Numbered from the stretch's first letter, positions 27,628-38,784 are shown. The stretch: DNA of 64,000 nucleotides from Denitratimonas sp037478135 (GCF_037478135.1 NZ_JBBHDV010000011.1:62001-126000); one strand, 5' to 3'. A program made the numbers and translations. The notes: generated by a model not told the origin, from the letters alone.

Positions 27628-28826
27628 GGCGTCTGGGTTTCGTCTTCGGCGGGCAGCGGCTCACCGTCCTCGACGATGGTCACGCTGCTGCCTTCGCGCA
27701 GCCGGTCCAGCCCTTCCAGCACCACGCGCTCGCCCGGCGCCAGTCCTTCCAGCACGATCACGCGTTCGCCTTCGCTGGCGCCCAGGCGCAACTGGCGGAT
27801 GCTGACGGTGTCGTCCTGACCCACGACGAATGCGAAGTTGCCGCTGCTGCCGTATTGCACCGCGGCGTTCGGGATCGTGGTGGCCTCGTCGCTGCTGACG
27901 CGCAGGCGCACATTGACGAACTGGTTCGGAAACAGGCGGCCATCGTCGTTGTCGAAATGCGCGCGCAGGCGCAGCGTGCCGGTCTGGGTGTCGATGCGGT
28001 TGTCCAGGCTGGCGAGCGTGCCTTGTGCCAGCAGATGTTGTTCGTTGCGGTCCCAGGCCTCGACCGCCAGCGCCGGGCTGGCGCGCACCGCATCGAGCAG
28101 ACGCGGCAGCTCGGATTCGGGCACGGTGAACAGCACGCTGATCGGGTCCATCTGGGTGATCGTGACCAGCCCTTCGCTGTCGCCGGCGCGCACCAGATTG
28201 CCCACGTCCACATTGCGCAGGCCGACACGGCCGGAGATCGGCGCGGTGATGCGGGTGTAGGACAGTTGCAGCCGCGCATCATCAACGCTGGCCTGATCGG
28301 ACTGGCGCCGGGCCTGGTATTCGCGCACCAGCGATTCCTGCGCGCTCAGTTGCTGCGCCGAGACATGGCCCTTGACCTGCAATTCGCGGTAGCGGTTCAG
28401 TTCGGTCTGGGCGTTTTCCAGCTGCGCCAGGTTCTGGGCCTGCTGGCCGCGTGCCTGCGCCAGCTGGACTTCATAGGAGCGCGGGTCGATGCGTGCCAGC
28501 AGATCGCCGGCTTCGACCTTCTGGCCCTCGTCGAAGGCCACTTCCACCAGTTCGCCATCGACCCGGCTGCGCACCGTGACGGTGTTCAGCGCGGTCACGG
28601 TGCCGAGTGATTTCAGGTGCAGATCCAGGCGCCCGTGTTCGGCCGGCGCCACCCGCACCGGTACCGCCATCGAGCGCATGTCGCGCCAGCGCCGCTGCTG
28701 CTGGGACTGCTCCGGTTCCGGTCCGAATTTCTGCCAGGCCAGGATGCCGATCACGACAAGGGCGACGCCGCCCAGCAGCCAGAAGAAGGGGCGCAGGCGG
28801 TTGGGGGACGGGGCAGGGGCTGGCAT
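27624..28826 (-). CDS. mdtA: RND periplasmic adaptor, MdtA type
   Basis: A 400-residue membrane fusion protein linking the pumps to an outer-membrane channel. It has an N-terminal membrane anchor (about residues 14-35), no lipobox, a lipoyl-like part with VRSRVDGELVEVAFDEGQKVEAGDLLARID (lines around residue 90), a helical hairpin and the matching SYTRITAPISGRVG segment. The start at 28826 is fixed by AGGAG 5 bases upstream. It is the first gene of the three-gene operon. The 240 bp upstream, shared with the next operon's 3' end, contain no visible regulator gene. Confidence 0.9.
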   Translation of the reverse strand: MPAPAPSPNRLRPFFWLLGGVALVVIGILAWQKFGPEPEQSQQQRRWRDMRSMAVPVRVAPAEHGRLDLHLKSLGTVTALNTVTVRSRVDGELVEVAFDEGQKVEAGDLLARIDPRSYEVQLAQARGQQAQNLAQLENAQTELNRYRELQVKGHVSAQQLSAQESLVREYQARRQSDQASVDDARLQLSYTRITAPISGRVGLRNVDVGNLVRAGDSEGLVTITQMDPISVLFTVPESELPRLLDAVRASPALAVEAWDRNEQHLLAQGTLASLDNRIDTQTGTLRLRAHFDNDDGRLFPNQFVNVRLRVSSDEATTIPNAAVQYGSSGNFAFVVGQDDTVSIRQLRLGASEGERVIVLEGLAPGERVVLEGLDRLREGSSVTIVEDGEPLPAEDETQTP

Positions 28827-29066
28827 GGAATCTCCTGGGGACGCACGGCGTCCTCGCGCGTGGACACGGTGCGGAAAACGGGGTTGTAGGCGTGGTGGCG
28901 GCTGCGCAGGACGAGAAGCGTGACGGGAGTAGGGCCGGACGACCCGCATTCGAACCGCGCACTCTAATCCGGGGATGGGGCACCGGCGTCTGCCAAAAGG
29001 CATGTTGCCGGCCGCCGGGACAGCATCGGTTTGGCGGGGCGGTCCGGACAGGGACCGCGCGCGGCG

Positions 29067-29741
29067 TCAATGGTTCACGTCGGCCATCAGTTCCAGCAGC
29101 CCGGCGCGGAATTGCGGGCCGCCGCCGTGCGCCGGGTGGCGCAGCTTGACCGCGTCCACGCCCAGTTCCTTCAGGCAGGTCATGCCGATATTGCCCACCG
29201 CCGCGATATGGCGCGGCCGGTACAGGGAAATCAGTTTTTCCAGCTGCGGCAGCGCGTCGCGGCGCAGTTCGGCCGGGGTCGGGGTGCGGTTGGACTCGTC
29301 CACGCCGGGCTTGTGCGGGTGCAGCGGAAACGCCGGCCACACCAGCGGCGGGCAGGGCAGTTCCTGGATCACGCGCTGCACCACGGTGGAACTGGCTTCG
29401 CTGCAGAGTTTTTCGGCAGGTTCGATCAGCCGGTAGCCGGCCGCCTCGCCGCCGAACAGGCCGAAGCGGTCGGCCGGGCCCATCATGATCTTTTCCGAAC
29501 AGAAGTTGACCCCGGTGCGCCAGGTGCCGCGATAGCCGGGCGCCTCGCCGATCAGCAGCACGCCCGGGCGCCACGGCAGCAGTTGTCCGAGGAAGATTTT
29601 GAGGTTGGAAAGGCGGATGCGCCCGGCTTCGGTGTCCGGGTCATACAGCGCATGCGCATCGGCGCGGTCGGAAAATTCCTTCAGCATTGCGAACCACGGC
29701 GCCAGCCGGGTCAGCATGCGGCGTGCGAAAGCGTGGTCCAT
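29067..29741 (-). CDS. Uracil-DNA glycosylase superfamily protein
   Basis: A 224-residue protein with the two loops of the UDG superfamily: GEAPGYRG (about residues 66-73) and the C-terminal RHPAHGGG (about 202-209), whose histidine-proline pair corresponds to the DNA-intercalation motif. Standard family 4 cysteines for an iron-sulphur cluster are not arranged in the expected way, so true uracil excision is not assured. The start at 29741 follows GGAGG by 7 bases; the frame is open to 29783. It is divergent from the ilv leader region. Confidence 0.78.
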   Translation of the reverse strand: MDHAFARRMLTRLAPWFAMLKEFSDRADAHALYDPDTEAGRIRLSNLKIFLGQLLPWRPGVLLIGEAPGYRGTWRTGVNFCSEKIMMGPADRFGLFGGEAAGYRLIEPAEKLCSEASSTVVQRVIQELPCPPLVWPAFPLHPHKPGVDESNRTPTPAELRRDALPQLEKLISLYRPRHIAAVGNIGMTCLKELGVDAVKLRHPAHGGGPQFRAGLLELMADVNH

Positions 29742-29954
29742 GCCGGTTCCTCCAAAGATGCGCGAAACAAGCCTGCCGGCCATGGTACTGCCGGCGTCCG
29801 AAAGAGGTGTTTGAAGCTGAACCCGCGTTCATTGTTTCGCGCTTTCGGGTGTGGGCGGCTGATTCCGGTGCTGGTGGAAGCGCCGGCCATGCTTCGGTTT
29901 TCCGCGCTGCAACAGGGTTTTCGCTGCACTGCCGCATTTTTTCGGGAAAGGGGC

Positions 29955-29986
29955 TTGACATTGCGCTGAAGCCGGGTCAAGCATCG
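29955..29986 (+). promoter_or_regulatory. Candidate promoter of the ilv-leu operon
   Basis: A perfect TTGACA at 29955-29960 is followed after 18 bp by AAGCAT (29979-29984), a weak -10. Transcription would start close to the leader ATG at 29992, giving a leaderless or nearly leaderless message. The -10 assignment is uncertain. Confidence 0.45.
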
Positions 29987-29991
29987 GCCCC

Positions 29992-30111
29992 ATGTTGATT
30001 TCCGCTTACCAGCACCTGCCGCCCGCAATGCCGCGAATGCCCGGCCACGGGCTCCTTCCAGGCCTTGTACTTATTAGCCGACACCCGTGCGGAACGGCGG
30101 CTTGGGCCTGA
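29992..30111 (+). CDS. ilvL: Branched-chain amino acid leader peptide
   Basis: A 39-codon reading frame from the ATG at 29992 to the TGA at 30109-30111. Codons 21-28 (30052-30075) read Leu-Leu-Pro-Gly-Leu-Val-Leu-Ile, and use CTT, GTA and ATT, which are uncommon in this GC-rich genome. A cluster of codons for the three end products in front of a terminator is the mark of ribosome-mediated attenuation. No clear ribosome binding site is seen; the frame could also start at ATG 30028 or 30037 without losing the control codons. It is too short to be found by length alone and is supported by the RNA structures that follow. Confidence 0.75.
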   Translation: MLISAYQHLPPAMPRMPGHGLLPGLVLISRHPCGTAAWA

Positions 30112-30148
30112 CAGAAGCAGACATCCCCAAGACACCGAAACCCCGCAC
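30087..30148 (+). promoter_or_regulatory. Antiterminator hairpin of the ilv attenuator
   Basis: GTGCGG (30087-30092) pairs with CCGCAC (30143-30148), CGG (30095-30097) with CCG (30135-30137) and CTTGGG (30101-30106) with CCCAAG (30126-30131), forming one long interrupted hairpin. It captures the left arm of the terminator at 30138-30146, so the two structures exclude each other. A competing upstream pairing, GCCGCC (30018-30023) with GGCGGC (30096-30101), could release the terminator when the leader is fully translated. Confidence 0.65.
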
Positions 30149-30172
30149 CGGGAAACCGCTGCGGGGTTTTTT
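30138..30172 (+). terminator. Intrinsic terminator (ilv attenuator)
   Basis: AAACCCCGC (30138-30146) pairs with GCGGGGTTT (30161-30169), with an inner CGG-GAAA-CCG hairpin, and the run of six T's begins inside the 3' arm. It ends about 50 bp before the ilvD start. Structure and position fit an attenuator rather than an end of transcription. Confidence 0.85.
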
Positions 30173-30222
30173 ATTTCCGCCCTCCCGATCCGCAGGCCGC
30201 CCCTTCGCCACCTGGAACCTCC

Positions 30223-31905
30223 ATGCACAGTGACGCCATCAAAACCGGACCCGATCACGCCGCCGCCCGCGCCATGCTGCGCGCCACCGGATTGACGGCC
30301 GAGGACATCAAAAAGCCGCTGATCGCAGTGGTGCACAGCTGGTCGGACGTGTCGCCGTGCAATCTCAATCTGCGCGAGCTGGCGCGGGAAGTGCGCGCCG
30401 GCATCAGTGCCGCCGGCGGCACCGCGTTCGAGTTCAACACCATTGCCGTGACCGATGGCATCGCGATGGGCAGTCCCGGCATGAAGGCATCGCTGGCCTC
30501 GCGCGAGGTGATCGCCGATTCGATCGAACTGGCGGTGCGCGGCCACTGCCTGGACGGCGTGGTGGTGCTGTGCGGCTGCGACAAGACCATTCCCGCCGCC
30601 GCGATGGCGCTGGCGCGGATGGATCTGCCCGGGCTGATGCTCTACGGCGGCAGCATCCTGCCCGGCTGCCACAAGGATCGTGCGGTGACGATCCAGGACG
30701 TGTTCGAAGCCGTCGGCGCGCACGCCGCCGGCAATATCGACGATGCCGAACTGGAAGCCATCGAAGGCGCGGCCTGTCCCGGTGCCGGCGCCTGCGGCGG
30801 CCAGTTCACCGCCAACACGATGGCGCTGGCGACCACTTTCCTGGGCCTGTCGCCGGTCGGCATGAACGACATCCCGGCGCCGGATCCGGCCAAGCTCGGC
30901 GCCGCCCGCGCCTGTGGCGAGCGCGTCATGGAACTGGTGCGGCAGGGGATTTCGGCGCGCAGCTTCGTGACCCCGGATTCGGTCCGCAATGCCGCCGTCG
31001 CGGCCACCGCCACCGCCGGTTCGACCAATGCCGTGCTGCATCTGCTGGCGATTGCGCGCGAGGCCGGTTTCCACTTCGCGCTGGACGAATTCCACGAGAT
31101 CAGCCGCCGCACTCCGGTGATCGCCGATCTGAAGCCGGGCGGGCGCTACATGGCGCCGGACATGTACCTGGCCGGCGGTTCGGCGCTGGTCGGGCAGCGC
31201 CTGATGCAGGCCGGCCTGATCGCCGACGCGCCGACGGTCAGCGGCAATACCTTGTTTGAAGAGTTCGCCAAGGCCAGCGAGCGCGAAGGCCAGAAGGTCA
31301 TCTACGACGCCGCCAGCCCGGTCAAGCAGCGCGGCGGCTACGGCATCGTCTACGGCAACATCGCGCCGGACGGCTGCGTGGTGAAACTGGCCGGACACGA
31401 GGCGCTGAAGTTCGAAGGCCGCGCCCGCGTGTTCGATGGCGAGGAAGCCTGTTTCGCCGCCGTGCAACGGCGCGAAATCAGCGCCGGTGACGTGGTCGTG
31501 ATCCGCGGCGAAGGCCCGGTCGGCGGCCCCGGCATGCGCGAGATGCTGGCGGTCACCGCAGCGCTGGTCGGGCAGGGCCTGGGCGGCGATATCGCGCTGA
31601 TCACCGACGGCCGTTTTTCCGGTGCGACCTACGGTTTCATGGTCGGCCACATCTGTCCGGAAGCCGCGCTCGGCGGCCCCATCGGCAAGCTGCGCGACGG
31701 CGACCGCATCGTCATCGATGTCGAAGCGCGCACCATTTCCACCGACGCCGATCTGGCCTCGCGCCCACTCGAATGGAAGCCGACGCAGCGCGAAACCTCG
31801 GGCGCGCTGGCCAAGTACGCAGCGCTCGTTTCACCAGCCTCGGAAGGCGCGGTCACTGCGTTCCCGCCGAGGCGGGAATCGGGAGTGGGGAATCGGGAAT
31901 CGTAA
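30223..31905 (+). CDS. ilvD: Dihydroxy-acid dehydratase
   Basis: Dehydrates dihydroxy acids to 2-oxo acids, the third common step in valine and isoleucine synthesis. The 560-residue protein has the iron-sulphur cysteines Cys46 (SPCN), Cys119 (CGCDK) and Cys191 (GACGG). The last dozen residues (FPPRRESGVGNRES) do not belong to the family: the reading frame runs into a GGGAATC-type intergenic repeat at 31870-31905 before meeting a stop. It is the first structural gene after the attenuator. Length is otherwise normal for the short bacterial form. Confidence 0.96.
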   Translation: MHSDAIKTGPDHAAARAMLRATGLTAEDIKKPLIAVVHSWSDVSPCNLNLRELAREVRAGISAAGGTAFEFNTIAVTDGIAMGSPGMKASLASREVIADSIELAVRGHCLDGVVVLCGCDKTIPAAAMALARMDLPGLMLYGGSILPGCHKDRAVTIQDVFEAVGAHAAGNIDDAELEAIEGAACPGAGACGGQFTANTMALATTFLGLSPVGMNDIPAPDPAKLGAARACGERVMELVRQGISARSFVTPDSVRNAAVAATATAGSTNAVLHLLAIAREAGFHFALDEFHEISRRTPVIADLKPGGRYMAPDMYLAGGSALVGQRLMQAGLIADAPTVSGNTLFEEFAKASEREGQKVIYDAASPVKQRGGYGIVYGNIAPDGCVVKLAGHEALKFEGRARVFDGEEACFAAVQRREISAGDVVVIRGEGPVGGPGMREMLAVTAALVGQGLGGDIALITDGRFSGATYGFMVGHICPEAALGGPIGKLRDGDRIVIDVEARTISTDADLASRPLEWKPTQRETSGALAKYAALVSPASEGAVTAFPPRRESGVGNRES

Positions 31906-32004
31906 AAGCCCGCGACGCACTCCCACATCCGCCCCACCCGATTCAACCCGATACCCCTCAACCAATCCGCACTTCCATTCCCCATTCCCCAACGGAGTTG
32001 CCCC

Positions 32005-33015
32005 ATGAAAACCTACACCGCCGCCGACGCCAATCCCGCCGCCCTGCGCGACAAGCTGACCGTGATCTACGGCTACGGCAGCCAGGGCCGTGCCCATGCC
32101 CGCAACCTGCACGAATCCGGTTTCAAGGTGCTGGTCGCGGCGCGCCCGGATGGCGCCAGCTTCAAGCAGGCCCAGGCCGATGGCCTGGCCGTGGACACGC
32201 CGGAAAACGCGATCCCCAAGGCCGACCTGATCGCGCTGCTGACGCCGGACATGGTGCAGGCCGAGCTGTATGAAAAGGTCGTCGCGCCGCTGGCCCGTCC
32301 CGGCGTCGCGCTGCTGTTCGCGCACGGTTTCAACGTGCATTTCGGTGAAATCACCCCGCGCACCGATCTGGACGTGTTCCTGGTCGCGCCCAAGGGTCCG
32401 GGCGCGCTGGTGCGCAGCCAGTACGAAGAAGGCCGCGGCGTGCCCTCGCTGTTCGCGATCCACCAGGACGCCACCGGCAAGGCCAGGGAACTGGCGCTGG
32501 CCTATGCCGACGGCATCGGCGGCACCCGTGGCGGCGTGATCGAAACCACCTTCGCCGAGGAAACCGAAACCGACCTGTTCGGCGAGCAGGCGGTGCTGTG
32601 CGGCGGCGCCACCGAACTGGTCGTCATGGGTTTTGAAACCCTGGTCGAAGCCGGCTACCAGCCCGAGATCGCCTATTACGAATGCCTGCACGAGCTGAAG
32701 CTGATCGTCGACCTGCTGTACGAAGGCGGCATCACCCGGATGCACCAGTTCATCTCCGAAACCGCGCAGTACGGCGACCTGACCCGTGGCCCGCGCGTGG
32801 TCGACGAGCACACCCGCCAGCAGATGCGCGCGGTGCTGCGTGAGATCCAGGACGGCCAGTTCGCGCGCGAGTGGATTGCCGAGCACAAGGCCGGTCGCGG
32901 CCGCTACCAGGAACTGAAGCAGCGCGATCTGGACCACCAGATCGAATCGGTCGGTGCGCGCCTGCGCGCCAACATGAGCTGGCTGCAGGATTCGGCGAAG
33001 AAGAAGGCCGCCTGA
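32005..33015 (+). CDS. ilvC: Ketol-acid reductoisomerase
   Basis: NADPH- and magnesium-dependent enzyme of valine and isoleucine synthesis. The 336-residue class I enzyme has the Rossmann motif GYGSQGRAHA at about residues 25-34, GPGALVRSQYEEGRGVPSLFA in the middle and the metal-binding helices with ETDLFGEQAVLCGG and YYECLHELKLIVDL. GGAG lies 8 bases before the ATG. The 99-bp gap to ilvD contains the GGGAATC repeat and a CA-rich stretch. Confidence 0.96.
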   Translation: MKTYTAADANPAALRDKLTVIYGYGSQGRAHARNLHESGFKVLVAARPDGASFKQAQADGLAVDTPENAIPKADLIALLTPDMVQAELYEKVVAPLARPGVALLFAHGFNVHFGEITPRTDLDVFLVAPKGPGALVRSQYEEGRGVPSLFAIHQDATGKARELALAYADGIGGTRGGVIETTFAEETETDLFGEQAVLCGGATELVVMGFETLVEAGYQPEIAYYECLHELKLIVDLLYEGGITRMHQFISETAQYGDLTRGPRVVDEHTRQQMRAVLREIQDGQFAREWIAEHKAGRGRYQELKQRDLDHQIESVGARLRANMSWLQDSAKKKAA

Positions 33016-33088
33016 TCCCGCCCACACTGCGGAAAACCCCGGTGCCGCCTCTCCGGCACCGGGCTGCAAGCAAAGGAAACCGATACCC

Positions 33089-34796
<1,708 letters not shown>

Positions 34797-34804
<8 letters not shown>

Positions 34805-35141
34805 ATTGACGCTTACGCTGGCCCCGGTCGAAGGCGCGCTGCTGCGGCTTCTCGGTCTGATCGAACGGCGCGGATTCCCGCTCGGAGCGATCCAGAGCCG
34901 GCCCACGCCGGCCGGTCTGGACGTGCGCCTGACCCTGGCCGCCGATGACCGCCCGGGCGATGTGCTGCTGCGTCAGGTGCAGCGCCTGCACGACGTGCGC
35001 CAGGCGCGCATGGACTTCATCCAGCCGCAGCCGGTCGCGCATCTGCGCCGCGCCGCAGCTCCCGTTTTTACCCGCGTCGATGCCGCCGGCACGCGCGATT
35101 CCCAGACGCTGACTTTCCCGGCAGGAGGCCAACCGGCATGA
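34797..35141 (+). CDS. ilvM: Acetolactate synthase small (ACT) subunit
   Basis: A 114-residue regulatory partner of the large subunit. It has one ACT domain (about residues 1-75: LTLTLAPVEGALLRLLGLIERRG, VRLTLAADDRPGDVLLRQV), as in IlvM, followed by a 35-residue tail without recognised similarity. Such subunits activate the catalytic subunit and may carry valine feedback. The start at 34797 overlaps ilvG by 8 bases and its stop overlaps leuA by 4 bases. GGAG-like AAGGAG lies about 10 bases upstream. Confidence 0.87.
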
Positions 35142-36685
35142 GCGAAGATTTCGTACGCATTTTCGATACCACCTTGCGCGATGGCGAACAGTCGCCCGGC
35201 TGTTCGATGACCACCCCGCAGAAACTGATCCTGGCGCAGCAACTGGCCGATCTGGGCGTGGACGTGATCGAAGCCGGCTTCGCCGCCGCCAGCCCGGATG
35301 ATTTCGCGGCGGTCAAGGCGATTGCCGGCGTGGTCAAGGGCAGCACCGTGGCCGCACTGGCGCGCTGCCAGCAGCACGATATCGAGCGCGCTGCCGCCGC
35401 CGTGGAAAACGCGGAAAAGCCGCGCATCCACACCTTCATTGCGACCTCCGACCTGCACATGGAACACAAGCTGCGAATGAGCCGCGAGCAGGTGCTCGCA
35501 TCCATCGCGCAGCATGTTTCGCTGGCACGTTCGCTGTGCGAAGACGTGGAGTTTTCCGCCGAAGATGCCTCGCGCTCGGACCAGGAATTCCTGGTCAAGG
35601 CGATCGAAGCCGCGATCCAGGCCGGTGCCACCACGATCAATATCCCCGATACCGTGGGCTATGCGGTGCCGGCCGAATACGGCGCGCTGTTCGCGTATGT
35701 GAAGCAGCACGCGCGTGGCGTGGAAAACGTGATTCTGTCCTCGCACTGCCACGACGACCTGGGTCTGGCCGTGGCCAATTCGCTGGCCGCCATCGAGAAC
35801 GGCGCGCGTCAGGTGGAGTGCACCATCAACGGCATCGGCGAGCGTGCCGGCAACGCCGCGATGGAGGAAATCGTCATGGCACTGCGCACCCGCCCCGGTT
35901 TCTACGGCGTGCAGACCCGCATCCGCACCCAGCGCCTGTATCCGGTGTCGCGCCAGCTGGTGGCGCTGACCGGCAGCCAGATCGCGCGCAACAAGGCCAT
36001 CGTCGGTGAAAACGCCTTCGCGCACGAGAGCGGCATCCACCAGCACGGCATGCTGCGCAACCGCTCCACCTACGAAATCATGTCGCCCGAGGATGTCGGC
36101 GTGCCGCGTTCCTCGCTGGTGCTGGGCAAGCACAGCGGCCGCGCCGCGTTGGCCGACCGCTTCAAGGCGCTGGGCCACGAACTGGATGAGGAAGCGCTGA
36201 ATCGCGCCTTCGTTGCCTTCAAGGACCTGGCCGACCGCAAGAAGGAAGTCTTCGATGGTGATCTGGAGGCCATCGCGCTGGGTTCCAGCGGCGATGAAAC
36301 CGGCCCCTGGCGCCTGACCTCGATCCAGCTCGGCGGCCGCATCGGGCAGGGCGCCAGCCCGGAAGCGGTGATCGAAATGGTGCACGAGGACGGCCGCAGC
36401 GTGCGCCAGAACGCACTCGGCGACGGCCCGGTGCACGCGCTGTTCTCGGCGATCGAATTCGCCACCGGCTTCCACTACGGTCTGAGCGACTACCAGGTGC
36501 GCTCGATCTCGACCGGCGAAGATGCACAGGGCGAAGCCCGGGTGAAAGTGCACGCCGAAGGCCGCGACTACCATGGACGCGCGGTTTCCACTGACGTGCT
36601 GGAAGCCAGCGCGCTGGCCTTCCTGGAAGTGGTGAACAGCTTCGAACGCCGGCGCCAGTTTCTGGCGCAGAGCGCGGCGGCCTGA
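35138..36685 (+). CDS. leuA: 2-isopropylmalate synthase
   Basis: First step of leucine synthesis, joining acetyl-CoA and 2-oxoisovalerate. The 515-residue protein has FDTTLRDGEQSPG near the N-terminus, the metal-binding HCHDDLGLAVAN (about residues 203-214), GIGERAGNA and a C-terminal allosteric domain for leucine inhibition (about 395-510). The AGGAGG ribosome binding site lies 9 bases before the ATG, the strongest in this operon. The gene is joined to ilvM by a 4-base overlap, physically linking leucine synthesis to the common pathway. Confidence 0.96.
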   Translation: MSEDFVRIFDTTLRDGEQSPGCSMTTPQKLILAQQLADLGVDVIEAGFAAASPDDFAAVKAIAGVVKGSTVAALARCQQHDIERAAAAVENAEKPRIHTFIATSDLHMEHKLRMSREQVLASIAQHVSLARSLCEDVEFSAEDASRSDQEFLVKAIEAAIQAGATTINIPDTVGYAVPAEYGALFAYVKQHARGVENVILSSHCHDDLGLAVANSLAAIENGARQVECTINGIGERAGNAAMEEIVMALRTRPGFYGVQTRIRTQRLYPVSRQLVALTGSQIARNKAIVGENAFAHESGIHQHGMLRNRSTYEIMSPEDVGVPRSSLVLGKHSGRAALADRFKALGHELDEEALNRAFVAFKDLADRKKEVFDGDLEAIALGSSGDETGPWRLTSIQLGGRIGQGASPEAVIEMVHEDGRSVRQNALGDGPVHALFSAIEFATGFHYGLSDYQVRSISTGEDAQGEARVKVHAEGRDYHGRAVSTDVLEASALAFLEVVNSFERRRQFLAQSAAA

Positions 36686-36694
36686 GGTAATGCA

Positions 36695-38110
36695 ATGACC
36701 GCTGCACGCACTATCATCGACAAGATCTGGGATGCCCATTGTGTCCGCGCCGAATCGGACGCGGCTCCGGCCATCCTCTACATCGACCTGCACCTCGTGC
36801 ACGAAGTCACCACGCCGCAAGCGTTCGATGAACTGCGTTCCCGTGGACTGACGGTTCGGCGTCCCGAACGCACGTTGGCAACGCTCGACCATTCCACCCC
36901 GACGCTGCCGCCCAATCCGGACGGCTCGCTGCCGTATGACAGCGAAGCCACCGCGAACCAGGTGGCGACGATGGAACGCAACTGCGCCGAGTTCGGCATC
37001 ACCCTGCACGGCTTCGGTTCCGGCCAGCGCGGCGTGGTGCATGTGATGGGTCCGGAACTGGGCGCCACGCAGCCGGGCATGACGATTGTCTGCGGCGATT
37101 CGCACACCGCCACGCATGGTGCGTTCGGCGCGCTCGCGTTCGGCATCGGCACCACCGAAGTCGGCCATGTGCTGGCCACGCAATGCCTGCTGCAGCGCCG
37201 CCCGAAAACGCTGGCCGTCACCGTCAACGGCAGGCTGCGCCCGGAGGCCACGGCCAAGGATCTGATCCTGCACATCATCGGCGTGCTGGGCATGGATGGC
37301 GGCACCGGCCACGTCATCGAATACCGCGGCGAAGCCATCCGCGCGCTGTCGATGGAAGGCCGCATGACCCTGTGCAATATGAGCATCGAAGCCGGCGCGC
37401 GCGCGGGCCTTGTCGCACCGGACGAGACCACCTTCGCCTATCTGCGCGGCCGCCCGAACGCACCGCAGGGCGCGGAGTTCGACAAGGCCGTTGAGCGCTG
37501 GAAAACCTTTGTCGGCGACGAGGGCGCGCGCTTCGACCGCGAAGTCATCATCGATGCCGCCGACGTGGCCCCGACCATCACCTGGGGCACGAATCCCGGC
37601 CAGGTCGTCGCCATCGACCAGCCGGTACCGGCCGCACGCGACGACATTGCGCAGCGCAGCCTGTCCTACATGGGCTTTGCCGGCGGCGCGCCGCTGCTGG
37701 GTCAGCATGTGGATGTGGTGTTCGTCGGTTCCTGCACCAATGGCCGCATTTCCGACCTGCGCGCCGTGGCCGATGTGCTGCGCGGAAACACGATCGCCGC
37801 GCATGTGCGGATGCTGGTGGTGCCCGGTTCCGATGCGGTCAAGCGCCAGGCCGAAGCCGAAGGGCTGCACGAGATCATCCGTGCCGCCGGCGCGCAATGG
37901 CGTGAGCCGGGCTGCTCGATGTGCCTGGGCATGAACGGCGATCAGGTCGCCGCTGGCGAACTGTGCGTTTCCACTTCCAACCGCAACTTCGAGGGCCGCC
38001 AGGGCAAGGGCGCGCGCACCGTGCTCGCCAGCCCGGTGACCGCCGCCGTCTGCGCCATTGCCGGCGTCATCGCCGATCCACGTGATTTCACTGTCGGGGA
38101 GGCCGCCTGA
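36695..38110 (+). CDS. leuC: 3-isopropylmalate dehydratase large subunit
   Basis: Catalytic half of isopropylmalate isomerase, an aconitase relative. The 471-residue protein shows AARTIIDKIWDAH at the start, CGDSHTATHGAFGALAFGIGT in the middle and the iron-sulphur cysteines in VGSCTNGR and GCSMCLGMN. It lies 9 bp after leuA, and its stop shares one base with the leuD start (TGATG), so subunits are made in step. Length is normal. Confidence 0.96.
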   Translation: MTAARTIIDKIWDAHCVRAESDAAPAILYIDLHLVHEVTTPQAFDELRSRGLTVRRPERTLATLDHSTPTLPPNPDGSLPYDSEATANQVATMERNCAEFGITLHGFGSGQRGVVHVMGPELGATQPGMTIVCGDSHTATHGAFGALAFGIGTTEVGHVLATQCLLQRRPKTLAVTVNGRLRPEATAKDLILHIIGVLGMDGGTGHVIEYRGEAIRALSMEGRMTLCNMSIEAGARAGLVAPDETTFAYLRGRPNAPQGAEFDKAVERWKTFVGDEGARFDREVIIDAADVAPTITWGTNPGQVVAIDQPVPAARDDIAQRSLSYMGFAGGAPLLGQHVDVVFVGSCTNGRISDLRAVADVLRGNTIAAHVRMLVVPGSDAVKRQAEAEGLHEIIRAAGAQWREPGCSMCLGMNGDQVAAGELCVSTSNRNFEGRQGKGARTVLASPVTAAVCAIAGVIADPRDFTVGEAA

Positions 38111-38688
38111 TGGAACCGTTCGTTCGCTTTGAATCCATCGTCGCGGTGCTGCCGGAAGAAAACATCGACACCGACCAGATCATCCCGGCACGCTTCCTTA
38201 CCACCACCGAACGCGCCGGCCTGGGCCGCGCCTGCTTCGCCGACTGGCGCTTCGATACGCAAGGCAACGATCGCCCGGATTTCCCGCTGCACCGCCCGCA
38301 ACTGCGCGGCGCCGGCATCCTCGCCGCCGGCCGCAACTTCGGCTGCGGCTCCTCACGCGAGCATGCGCCGTGGGCCTTGCTGGACTACGGCATCCGCGTC
38401 GTCATCTCCACCCGCATCGCCGACATCTTCCGCAACAACGCACTGAAGAATGGCGTGCTTCCGCTGGTCGTGGATGAGGCAGACTGGCAGCGCATCGCCG
38501 GCTTCGAAGCACAAAAGATCGTCGTCGATCTGGAAGCCCTGCACATCGAACTGCCCGATGGCAGCAACATCGGTTTCGAGGTCGAAGCCTTTGCCCGGCA
38601 ATGCCTGCTGCAAGGCGTGGACCAGCTCGGCTACCTGCTGCTGCAGCAAGACGCCATCGATGCATTCGAAAAAACGCGTGCCGCCTGA
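38110..38688 (+). CDS. leuD: 3-isopropylmalate dehydratase small subunit
   Basis: The 192-residue swivelling-domain partner of LeuC. It shows LPEENIDTDQIIPARFL (about residues 13-29), NFGCGSSREHAPWAL (about 76-90) and FRNNALKNGVLPLVV. These are the standard LeuD motifs, and the length is as expected. It is followed by a CTCTCCC-type repeat at 38741-38784 and then by an exported hypothetical gene rather than directly by leuB. Confidence 0.95.
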   Translation: MEPFVRFESIVAVLPEENIDTDQIIPARFLTTTERAGLGRACFADWRFDTQGNDRPDFPLHRPQLRGAGILAAGRNFGCGSSREHAPWALLDYGIRVVISTRIADIFRNNALKNGVLPLVVDEADWQRIAGFEAQKIVVDLEALHIELPDGSNIGFEVEAFARQCLLQGVDQLGYLLLQQDAIDAFEKTRAA

Positions 38689-38740
38689 GCGCCTTCGCCC
38701 ACCCGCCATGCAACCACGCCCACCCTCGCCAAAAACCAGA

Positions 38741-38784
38741 TCCCTCTCCCCTGCTTGCGGGGGAAAGGATTGGGGTGAGGGGGC
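38741..38784. repeat. CTCTCCC palindromic repeat after leuD
   Basis: A looser relative of the elements at 20859, 21346 and 40603: TCCCTCTCCCCTGCTTGCGG followed by GGGAAAGGATTGGGGTGAGG. It lies within the amino acid operon between leuD and the exported protein. Confidence 0.55.
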
